In this document: positions 12,801 through 25,000 of the stretch, piece after piece | Layout of the letters: each line of letters begins with the position of its first letter | How positions within the stretch are numbered: position 1 is the first letter of the stretch | Assembly: GCF_032062135.1 (NCBI RefSeq) | Contig: NC_092860.1 | Span: forward strand, 71,539,490-71,603,489 | Direction of reading: 5' to 3' | Origin: Pyxicephalus adspersus | Taxonomy: Eukaryota > Chordata > Amphibia > Anura > Pyxicephalidae | Length of the DNA stretch: 64,000 nucleotides | Notes under the pieces: model-generated | What the model was told of the DNA's origin: nothing | Database searches by the model: none | What the model saw: only the letters and a program-made list of their open reading frames with translations | Made by a program: the position numbers and the translations under genes

Positions 12801-15800
12801 AATGTCAGGATAATGGTCTTAATTACATAAAGGAATTGGTTGCTGTCACCTAGCAAATATCTTATCAGTTTGTATTTTAAAACCTTTACACAGGTGATGG
12901 GATCTAAGCTGCACTGTCTTTACCCTTACATCAATCCTAATTTTCTTTCACAGCCTGAGGTGACAATTCATTAAAGTTTGGGATACCTTTTTGTACAGTA
13001 GACAGACATAGCTAGCATTTGTGCTGTGAGCTAGCTCCTAGTATTCTGCTGCATCAGGTTATTAGGCCACAGTTCTCTTGTATATAAGCCTATTCTCATC
13101 AGTTCACTGCTTTCACGGTTTTAGGACAGCGGAGTACCTCAGCATCGTAGTGGAGATGGTTTCTTACTTTGCACATCACATCAAACCACATATTTTACTT
13201 TTTCCTTTCTCTTTCCCTTCTTCTTCTCTTTTCTCTGTTACCTTTTTCATTTTTTCTACTTTGCTTCTCATTCCTTCTTTTGGATAGTTTGTCTTATGGT
13301 TCCTATTAGCGGTATCCTCTAGGGGGGGTACCTAGGGGATATTAAAAAAATTGGTTTATGTTGTTCACATTCATGCTTTCAATGTCTAAAAGACAATCTT
13401 TTTATGATTCTCTGCAGACAGGAGAAATCTACATGCATATTTTTAGGTACTGATAAAAAATTGGAGTTCACATATAAAAAATCAGCTTTGCTCATCACTA
13501 TGGAAAACTAGAAATCACGTACACTCTCAGCTGATTTCAGTGTATTGCAAAACAAACACTGGTTAGCAATGGGTTTTATCAGCTGTTCACAAGTGAATAA
13601 AAACTTACACGCAATGTCAGTTCCATAGTGGTATTCTGATACAGTAACAGTTTCACATCTAATTCAATTCTTTCATAGAGTTATTTCTGTTTTTAGGATT
13701 CTCTTTGCTCAGAGCTCTAAACATTTAAAAAATGGGTGAACATTGTGCTTGCTTTGCCACATATTTACTTCAATCCTATTTACTTTTGCAAGAAAACCTA
13801 CATAGGGTCCACTCTGTTTGCTGAGCTAACCTTAGGATTATTCATTGTAGATAGGGATTCACTAACTTAGAAATAATTGACTCTCTATTTTCTTTTTTAT
13901 AGCACTCATGCTCTCAACTGAAGTACATTTTAAGTGTTTCCTTTCTCTGGGGCGTAACCCTGGCAAGCATGTTTAACAATATATCTGACAGCTGCCTGTG
14001 ATACCTACATCTATAATTAGTGAAAGATTAACTATATTCAGAAAATTATTTTTATCTTAGGAGCCTATAGGCACAGTGACAAAATTGTTGAAAATTAGCT
14101 GAATAGCTGAATACCTGAGCTGTATACTTATTCTGGACCAAGGATTTAAATGGTAAAAAAAGCGGTGGTTTATAACACTAATTAGACAGCTACAAGGTCT
14201 ACTTTATGTCAGAATGGTTAATCAAAGCTTAACACTTTTTACAGTTAGGAAAATGTCAAATGTAGCCAATTGCCCAGAATCGTACCATGAAAGGTATACC
14301 AATACCTTTTAAAAGCTCATACCACGGGACACAGTACATGCAAACCATATAATACTGCCACACTGTAGGCTGAATGATATAAACTCTGATAGAGGGAGTG
14401 CATCTAAATTGACTAAGCAGCTAAATTGACTGAAGGCTTTGGCAAGCTGTCAGCTAAAATGGACTTGAGTACCATGTAAATGAATGCTAGGCACACAAAG
14501 GAGTGCAACAGACTTACCAAATACCTGTCAACTCCCCTCCTGGATCTTGTGACTTGTGCTCAGAAACTAGGCTCAAATGAGTATAGAAGGCCATGTTAGG
14601 GGGTATATAAGTCATGTGTCAAGAGGTCGACAACTGGTGGTACATGAGAAAATTTTGGTGATGCACGGCTCTGCCCGGCAGGCTCAGACCTGCGATGGGG
14701 GAGTGGGCGGGTTCTGGCATCATGGGGGAAGTTTCTTCCCCTTTAAATGTGACACACGGCTGCCCACGCATGCGCGGTCCTGATTCCGTGCATTTAGTTG
14801 TCTGTAGGTCCGAAAATGTTGGCAACCACTGGTTTATAGCATTTTCTACATGGATCGTTGCCTTTTTGAACAAGCCCATAAGTATTAAAGGATGTAGAAT
14901 ATAGGATGCTAAAGGGTGTATAAAAAGGCTGTGACTTTATGGTTCAACTCTTCTCCATTCATTCAAATATTAGTAGTAAAAAGTAAAAAAAATATGGACA
15001 AAAAGAAGCACAAAAGGGTCATAAGTTGTTCACATCTTACCACATGATCATGTGTATAGCACATACAGGGCTAGTAAACTAAGCAGACTTTACTCTATTT
15101 ATTATGGTTCCATATTTCTATACAAACCAGACATCACCTGCTTTTGTACTAAAATAGTATTCTAATATACTAAATATATATATATTTACTGCATAATCTT
15201 ATCTTGTGTTACATGCTGTATGGGTTGGTAATTACCCAATTATAAAAAGAAAACAGGAAATTCAGTCTTTCAGTCAAAAATTAACAGAACATAAGCAATT
15301 GCTTCATTTAATTACTGGACAGCAGATGATATGTACATTTTAAAACATTGTAAACCTTCCACCTTCCCCTAACCCTAGCATAAAAGTCACACCAGATGTC
15401 TATGAGTAAAAAACTACTCGTGCAGCAGAGTGCAGGTAGAGGAAAACTGACTTCATGGGTTACAAAGCCAGGCTACAAAATGTAACACCGCACTTACTGT
15501 CACTGAGCAAAATTATTTCTCCACTGTCATTTCCTCTCAAGCTTTCAACCTACACAGCCTCTTCTCAACAATTGACTCCTTTGTAAACCCCACACCTGCT
15601 CCCCCTACAACTACCCTGCCCAAGACATTGCTATCTACTAAAATCATAAAATCAATCAGAGATGATGTCTCACCGTGCCACTTTAACCATATCTACCCCT
15701 TCCACCTGTAAATCATCACTTACCTCCTTCAGCCCTGTTACTGTGGATGAAGTCTCCTCTCTAATCATCTCCATCTACTACCTGTCTGCTTGACCCAATT

Positions 15801-16987
15801 TCCTCTGATCTACTCTGCACCCATTCCTTCACCCTGGCCCCTGCACTAACCCAACTACTTAACCTCACCCTTTCCACTGCTTTATTCCCTTCAGCTTTCA
15901 AACATGCCATGATTCTCTCTATCCTAAAGAAACCCTCACTAGACTCCCTACTTTCTAGCTACTGTCCTATTTCCCTGCTTCTATATATTTCCAAACTTCT
16001 TGAGTGCCTTGTCTATAATAGACTTACCGACTATCTAAACACCAAGTCTCTCGTTGACCCTCTCCAGTCTGGTTTTCGAGCTGCCCATTCCACCGAAACA
16101 GCCCTTACTAAAGCGGACAATGACCTAATCAGGGCTACAAGGCAACATTTCCCTCCTCCTTCTCCTTGAGCTTTCCTCTGCTTTCTCACCCTCTTCCAAA
16201 CCAGATCATGAACTCTATTGGTATGTGACCGTGCTCGCTCTTTGTTTGCTTCCTACCGAAAAATTACTTTCAAGGGTAACTCCTCCCTATTGGTGTTCCC
16301 CATGAGTCAGTTCTTGGACCTGTTCTTATTTCTCTTTACTATTCCTGACTTGTCTCCCTCAGTCCTGGATACGGTTTCATGCTGCCTGTTAGCCATCTCG
16401 TCATGGATGGCAGACAGGTTTCCTCCAATTCTGCCCTCTTCTTCACCCCTCCTCCCACATAAAGAACAGAACATCTCCATGTACACAATCTTGTCATCTC
16501 CTGTCTCCCACTAAGCTGTTTCTTTGCAATTCTCTACACTAGCTTCCATTTCACCTCCTACCTTTCTGATAGAAAAACACTCTCCTTACCGCGCTCTTTG
16601 CTCCTGCACCAACCTACTAATAACTTCCTCACTCATATCTTCGTCACATGCATTACCCCAAGTAGTTTCAGGGCTGCCCCGACTGGATCTGGAATGGTCT
16701 TCCCTGTCCCATTTGGCTTGCTCCTACTTTTTGCACATTAAGGAGCTCTTAAACCCCATTTTTCAAGCTTACCTATTCGTCTTTTTCTGTCTTTTAAACC
16801 CTCACTAATCACCCACCAATCCATACCCCCCCCCCCCCTTAATTTTGTGCTCTTTCCCCCTACTGTTTGATTGTAAGCTCTACTGAGCAGGGTAATCTCC
16901 TCCTGTTTCATTGTTTGTGTCTGTCTGTCATTTGCAACCTCTGTTTAATGAACAGTGCTGTGTAATATGTTGGTAATACTGTTAATT

Positions 16988-17035
<48 letters not shown>

Positions 17036-20000
17036 CATGAGTCATTTTTTATAGATGCAAGGGAACTGAATCACACAATGGCAGTAACCTACATTTCTTT
17101 TTTTTGTACCTGTGACATAGTATTTGTGCATGTGTTTGAAATGCTGATCTCAACTAAAGGGATGTCACAGCTGGCATTACTGTGAAACAGTAACTAGTTT
17201 TATTTTTATTTTATAACTTCCTATCCATATCTTTGTAAACGGACTATTACATTTCCGCAGCTTGCATATCACAATACACTTCCTTAGTAGTTGCATATAT
17301 ATCTGCACAAGCTTGAGGCTTTATTTTTATCTCTGTATTGCTAGAACAGATACAATGTATACCTTGTGGAAAAAAACATTGCTAGTTATTTGTACGAATT
17401 GATGTAAAATTGAAAATAGTAGAAGACAAATTCATGTTGTATTTACTGTATATACTCAAAAATAAAGTGACCAGAATTTAAACCAAGGCACTGTATCCAC
17501 TTTATCTGAAAAAAACCCTCCAGGAAAACTACATTGATATAAACAGAAATGTCAGTTAAACAAAGCAAATAAATGAATCCATGGTGTGGATGTACAACGA
17601 GCAAAACAAAAAGAAAATGTATATTTTGCTTATAACCATCAATTGCTTCCTTGTGTTGATACTCAAGGACCCTGGGGTAAATGCAAAGTACTTTTTTTAC
17701 TTGTAGTCCCCTATTTTTTTTGCTAAATTTTAAAGATATAAAAAGATAGCTAAATTTATATTTAAGTGCATCTATATTGAAAAGTTTTTTTATTAGCTTT
17801 AATTGTTGTGACCTGTGCATCTGGTTTAGGAATTTGAGTTAATGATTTTCCTCTTTTTAGGATGACGAGTCAGTTGACCTGGATAATTGCTACAGTGATA
17901 CAATGAGTAGCAGTGAGGATTTACCTTCATTAGACTCATCTCTTCAAGGAACTGAGTACTACAAGGATTTGGTAATGATGGAGGATAAAAATCCTGATCA
18001 GGAAACCCCAAAGTCTGCAGCCTCTACCATCTGTGTTTCTGGTGGACCCAATATTAGCTTTGATAATGGAGAGATTGTAATTACCTGTACTAAGCCTTTC
18101 CTCTGTCCTATGACTTTTGAAGCTGGAAGCCCTTCACAATCCTCAATACAAAATGAAAAGCCATGTGAAGAACATGTGATCGCAGAAACTATTCCTATCT
18201 TAGTCAGGTCATTGTCAACTTCTAGGAGACACAGTTGGGATGATGCAATATCACCAACAGACACCGTACGCAGGTAAGATGGTTAACATTTAAACAATGT
18301 ACAGAAGTTAACACAAATGCTAAAAAAATAAAAAAATAGAGATCCAAAGGAAACCTGAGGGGTTTTGAATTTTTCAACACTGTATTTCAATGGTATGTCC
18401 CATGGTTTGGGAGTGACAGTGTGGGTCAGGAATGAAATAGGGTCAGTAAACAAGCTGGGTCAGAAAAGAAATCCAAAGCGGTACCAAATGAGTGGGCATC
18501 ATTAAGCAAATATTGTAGTCAGTGAATGAGATTCCAGGAACAGGAAATGGAGCAAGAGATCATGGTAAGACAAGGTGATGCAGATGCGCTGAAAGACAAA
18601 CCTGGTTGTTAAAAAGAATTCAAAAAAATCTGACACACTTGGCAGGAATGGTAAGAAATGGAGTTCAACAGCATGTTTGACACCACTGTGAGCAATATAA
18701 GTGCATTCAAGTCTGCTCACATGTCAAAAGGCAGGAGCAATTGTGCAGAGGACTGGGAAGAGATACAAATCCATAGATAATTCTGCAGAACCATGTATAC
18801 AAGCAGGAGCAGATGCTAGTGCCAGAATCCAGCCATGCAGGCTAGCACAATCTTCCTTAAAAGTGTCTTGGATACCAAGGGTGGCTGCACAAAATTACAA
18901 ACACTTTGACAGTTAAGATGGTTCTAAATCTAAGATGGATCTAAATGTATATTTTACAACTAAAAGTAATGCTTAAAGAGTCAAAAATTGTGTTGACTAA
19001 TCTTAAAACATTATAAATATCAGGCCTAGCTTTCTTCTTTCAAAAAAGGTTACATTTACTTGACTTGCAGGCACTTCAATTTCTTGCAGAGCTATGGGCG
19101 CTGCTTCTATGTGATATTTCTGGTTGTGTCAGATAGTATGTTACATACTACTTGCTATGGTTTTAGCCCCTGGCTGCTGTGTCAGTACTACAAGAATTAT
19201 TTATAGGCAAAGTATTAGATTTTCCATTTGGTTACCCTTCTTTTTATTTATTTTGTAATTATTTTTTTGAAACGTCTACTAATAAATGCTTTATTGTTTA
19301 CTACGATAGCCTATTTACTGTATTTCATATTGGTAACGTATTCTATTTTACAGTAAAAGTATATTCGTTCTTTTTCTATCCATATGTGGAAGTGTTCCAG
19401 AACTTCAGTAAAGGAACAAATCCCAGTGGTTAGATTTCTATCAGTATGTATTTTGACGCAATTCTCTATTGATCCAGGCTATTTTTATCAGTCCCCTCCA
19501 TTTAAGGTGTGCTTCTGCTTTATCTAGAGGCAGACCTGTCATATTCAAAGCCATGAGCTACAGTTTATTCTAAGTAACAGGGGCCCTGAAGAAAAACAGA
19601 AATAAGACAGGCCTCAACAAAGAAGTTTGTTTGGGTGAAAGAAACCAAGTAGCAGCATAGTTTAAATGTCACAGGGGAAACCCATAGAAGACGTAAGAAG
19701 CGTGGCATAGATTAAGGCATTATTTTCTCTTCAATACAAGTGCAAGTTTAGGGCATGTGTCAATGTGCAAAATGCCTCTTAACTTATTAGTGAATTCAGC
19801 TTGGATTTCCTTTCAACTTGCATTGAGGGAAAAAGCAGTTCTTACATTAACAAACACCTGTTCACACATGTCCTTGAAATCCCATTCTGCCAAGGAATTA
19901 GAGTTATATTATGTGATCTATGGATAGTATTTACAAACTGCAGATTAAAAGATAATGGGGCATATCTATAACACCTTTGAGAAAGTCATACTTTTCAGTG

Positions 20001-22043
20001 CAAACTTAAAAGGGGTCTGAAAGGGAAAAGAATATCAAAAGATTAATCAAAATGAACAAAATGTAAAATTTTGCTGAAATGCTAAAGGCAAAACAATAAA
20101 AATGTATGGATGCAGTATGATTAGACTGTATGGAATGCCTAATCATCACCTGTTTATCTTTTAATCCATAAAGGAGGCGAATAATATTTTATTAACAGTG
20201 TTTCCACAGAACAGTGTTTTTTTTTGGTTGCTGCGGGTGGTTGCACCAGAACTGTGTACTTGCAGTGATCTTGGAATACTGTTGTATAAAAAGAAGGCAC
20301 ACACTGGAAGCAAAATATTGCCTTATTTTTTTACCACTTGCAAAATAAAGATTAAAAATCACCTTAATATACGTAGTACCTGTTGCCAACCTTTAGTGTA
20401 GCAACTTACACTGTGAGCTACTTTCATAATTTTGACAAGTACAGTTTAAACTTTTCTGAAATTTCCAGGAGGAGGACAACTAATATTAAGTATATCTAAT
20501 CATTCTGGAAGTCACTGTAAAGAGTGCTCTTACAAAATGGGTAAATTTCTATAGACAATGTCTCAGAACATATACATTTACAGTTCTCAGCACTGATAAA
20601 ATATTTTGATTTTAATTTATTTTACAAATGTCTAATTCAGGTTTGCAAGTGGATTAGATAATGGCTTAAAGAAAACAAAGTAGTACTTTCTTATAATTTG
20701 AATTACAAGTATTTTAAAATCATACAAATTTATAGCATTATAGAATTGAGAGAAGATAGCCACCTGATATTTATCACATTTATCATCACAGTCCATTCTG
20801 CTGACTGCCGCTGTCAACAGTTATACAGATTTAGCACTGTTAAATATTATCATCTCATAAACATATCCAACAAACTGTTTTGGTTTTCACCATGTTTTTT
20901 TCTATTATACTTTGCTATATTTCAGTTATGCATTTGTGTTCTATGTATTTGTAATTTGCCAAACAAACGGGCAACATTTCTTTCTATGCTTTCTTCACTT
21001 TTAAAGCATTTTTTCTGTTTAGGTAGAGGACCTAATTCTTTTTCAGTTGCCCTGTTCTATATCTATTTTTTTAGTTCAAGTTTGCACATAACACACTATT
21101 ATATGCATGCCAAGAGCTATATATAATTATTGTTATTTATCTAATTATTTGTTTTGTATCTTTTATCTGTACCTTTATTGTAGAACTTTTCTGATTTAGA
21201 CAGCATACAAAATAAAGAAATTTAAATGAAGATTGAAAAAAAATACACCAAGCTTTAATAAAACCAAGAAAAATAGATTTTTATTTTCTGTAGTATTAAA
21301 GTCTGAAAAAAGAACAATTTTTCCAAGTACATGTAAGAAAGATGTGAACTTTGATTCATGAGGCATTACTCATTATCATTGTGGTTTTGTTTATTTTCTA
21401 CTCTTTGGGTACCGCATTAAAGCTTAAATCCTATATTTTCTATGAGTGTGTTTTACTACAGCAAAATGGCCTATAGGTTTTCAGTAAAATTGTAATATTA
21501 GATAGCAGATGTGCATGTTAACACTACTATTATGTCTTGAAAGATTTAGCCTTGATGCTTCAGGAATGGATAGCGATGGAGAAAGGGAGCTGCAGGCCAG
21601 CACTGGAATTACTATTCAAGAATTTCAACCACCATCAGAACCTTGGGTGGCAAAAGCCAGCCTGAAAATTGAAGATGATGTTGATGGAAATCTTATTCTG
21701 GAGCAATCTGCAACAGTGCACAAGGTACACATAGTTTTAAGACTTTCAAGATAACACCTGGGGATCTATATATACTGTACATACATGTTATAGTAATTAT
21801 ATTGAGTTTCCCACGTAATTAAAATTGATTAAGTTCATGTTTTTCCCTAATTTCAGAGGTCAATTTCTAGCTTCATATATTAATCTATAAACAGTAAATA
21901 CTAATAGAGAGCAATACCAGTTTATGGGATCAAGGATATCTTACCTTTTTCAACAGTCCATGCACACATATGTATATATTTGTATTTTTGTGAATAAATT
22001 ATGGAAAACACACATTTTTATGTTTTAATCAAAGTATATACCT

Positions 22044-22077
<34 letters not shown>

Positions 22078-25000
22078 ATATCTTGAAAAGTTAATCATTT
22101 TCAATTTTCATATTGTGGATGTGAATTGTATGTGTGGGTTTTTTATTTGTTTTGTTTGGATTTGTCTATCCATAATTACTATTTAAAAAACAAAAGTAAA
22201 TGCGAGTGAATAAAATGAGTGATTCCAAGAATTTATGTTTTAATATTTTTGATATTCGCACACCCCCAAGTCACGTAAGCTTGTCAATATGAAAACACTT
22301 ACTATCTTATATTGTTCTTGTGGTTTTCATAAATTTACCGCAAGAATGATTATTATCCAGTATTTATATAGCGCCGGCATATTATGCAGCACTTTACAAA
22401 GTCAGTAGTCATTTCACTAGTATGATGTGCATTATTATTCTAGCATTACTGTTTTTAACAATATTTTAATTACTAAAATGTTGCCAGGATGAAGACAGCT
22501 CTGGCAAGAGACTACGTTCTAAGTCCATGCCTTCCACATTAGACAAGATTTCAACCCCAAGAATCTCCCGTAGCCTGGAATCATCCTGCCCAGTGATTGA
22601 AGGTATGTCATTACACTTCTAAAATGCTAGGAGAGGAACTCATACTTGTAGACTTGAATAATGTAAGGTTAAAGATGAAAAAATAACACCATGTTATTTG
22701 TATTTTCTATGTATTTTCTTTTCTATGGGCCTGATTTAATAAAGCTCCTCAAGGCTGGAGGGGATACACTTTCATTAGTGAAGCTGGGTGATCCAGCAAA
22801 CCTGGAATAGATCAGGTCCAGGAATGAGAAAAGTTTACTAACAAATAGCAAATCACTTTTTAGAAATCTATTCCAAGTTTGCTGGATCACCCAGGTTCCC
22901 TGATGAAAGTGTATCCTTTCCAGCATTGGAGAGCTTAAATAGATCAGGCCCTATAAGTACACTTTAATAAGTAAGAATAGTATTTTAGGAGTTCAAGTTT
23001 AAGAATTTCAAATGGCTAAAAATATTAGCTATAGGATATAAACCTTAGATCAATGTGCAAGGTTCAGATACTTTTTAGACTGCTACCAATGTAAAAACAT
23101 GGACCAACACAGTACAAAAATAACATATAGCAGGATCTCCTGGATAATCCTGGGAATGTTGAGGATCACAAATCTCCCAAACTGCACTTATGCACTGTAC
23201 TGAACAGTTTCTATAACATAAAACTATAAATATAAAGGATACATGAAAAGTGTAATGAGCCTTAAACTAAAATGCACAGCGATATTGTCAAGCTAAAGTT
23301 TACTAAAATTCTCCTGACATTTTAGGTCACTTGAATTTCATCTTGCAGTACTGCATGACTAAGTATAAAATTTATAGCTCCCAGGAAAAAGTGGGAAAAA
23401 AACACAAGTGTGTGTGTGTGTGTGTGTGTGTGTTTTGTACACCACTGCTCAGCCTTTGCTCACTAAGAAAGCTTTAAGTTGCCAGAGCTTTCTCAGTCCC
23501 AGTTAATGCAGTGGTCAGCCTGCAATGTAAATTTGCATGTAAAATCTAAAAAGCTTGACAAAAAAAACACAGCCTGTAATAAGATTCTGAAGGTGCAGTA
23601 AGGACATCATTCCATCACCTCTGGGTATATTTCCTGTTTTGACAGGCTTTTCTTCACTTCAGCATTTTTATAGGAATGTAAACTTACCTAAACTAGGTCA
23701 GAACTGTTGCCATCGACATAAGATCAAAGCCTGTGCTTTGATGTGGATCATTCATAAATACTAGGGATCATGTAAACTTCCAGTGTTGAAATCCTTCTAA
23801 ACAATGTTTAGCTCTATGACAATAAACTGGCACACCTGAGCTGTATACTCATTCTGGGTCACGGATTCAGAAGGTTTTACAGCTGATGGTCAGAACATCA
23901 ACCAGGCAAGCAGGATATTTAAAACCAGTTTAGCAATGGCAGTTCACATAATATTTACTTAAATTTAAATATCTATATTGTATTCCTCATAATCACAGGG
24001 TTACTGGAAATATAGAATCATAAATTACATTGCACATGATCTTTCAGTGAAACTGAAAAGAGGAATTACACACTTGATTTATTTACTATAGTATATTAAC
24101 ATTTTCTGAGACTTCATTTAACCACCTGAGCGTTACACTGAGGTCTAAATTTCTGTACCAAAAGTGATCCACTGTTTTTCATGAATTTTTTTTTTTAAAT
24201 TGTAGACTTGTAACTTACAGAAATATGTCCGAACAGGGGTTCTAGNNNNNNNNNNNNNNNNNNNNNNNNNNNNNNNNNNNNNNNNNNNNNNNNNNNNNNN
24301 NNNNNNNNNNNNNNNNNNNNNNNNNNNNNNNNNNNNNNNNNNNNNNNNNNNNNNNNNNNNNNNNNNNNNNNNNNNNNNNNNNNNNNNNNNNNNNNNNNNN
24401 NNNNNNNNNNNNNNNNNNNNNNNNNNNNNNNNNNNNNNNNNNNNNNNNNNNNNNNNNNNNNNNNNNNNNNNNNNNNNNNNNNNNNNNNNNNNNNNNNNNN
24501 NNNNNNNNNNNNNNNNNNNNNNNNNNNNNNNNNNNNNNNNNNNNNNNNNNNNNNNNNNNNNNNNNNNNNNNNNNNNNNNNNNNNNNNNNNNNNNNNNNNN
24601 NNNNNNNNNNNNNNNNNNNNNNNNNNNNNNNNNNNNNNNNNNNNNNNNNNNNNNNNNNNNNNNNNNNNNNNNNNNNNNNNNNNNNNNNNNNNNNNNNNNN
24701 NNNNNNNNNNNNNNNNNNNNNNNNNNNNNNNNNNNNNNNNNNNNNNNNNNNNNNNNNNNNNNNNNNNNNNNNNNNNNNNNNNNNNNNNNNNNNNNNNNNN
24801 NNNNNNNNNNNNNNNNNNNNNNNNNNNNNNNNNNNNNNNNNNNNNNNNNNNNNNNNNNNNNNNNNNNNNNNNNNNNNNNNNNNNNNNNNNNNNNNNNNNN
24901 NNNNNNNNNNNNNNNNNNNNNNNNNNNNNNNNNNNNNNNNNTTGTGTTCAGCCGGCCGGCGGAACGCAAGATGCCGGGCAGCGGAACACAAGATACCGGC

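Larger units (their letters stand above)
7140..17860. other. Intron E1-E2
   Basis: Holds the minisatellite (8.43 kb), the minus-strand LINE tail (8.76 kb), palindromic MITE copy 2, the possible hAT MITE (14.6 kb) and the L2-like LINE (15.5 kb). The stretches 9.6-11.2, 11.45-14.6 and 17.04-17.86 kb show nothing else. The overlapping 155- and 160-codon ORFs near 10.4-11.1 kb lack any recognisable motif. Confidence 0.6.
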
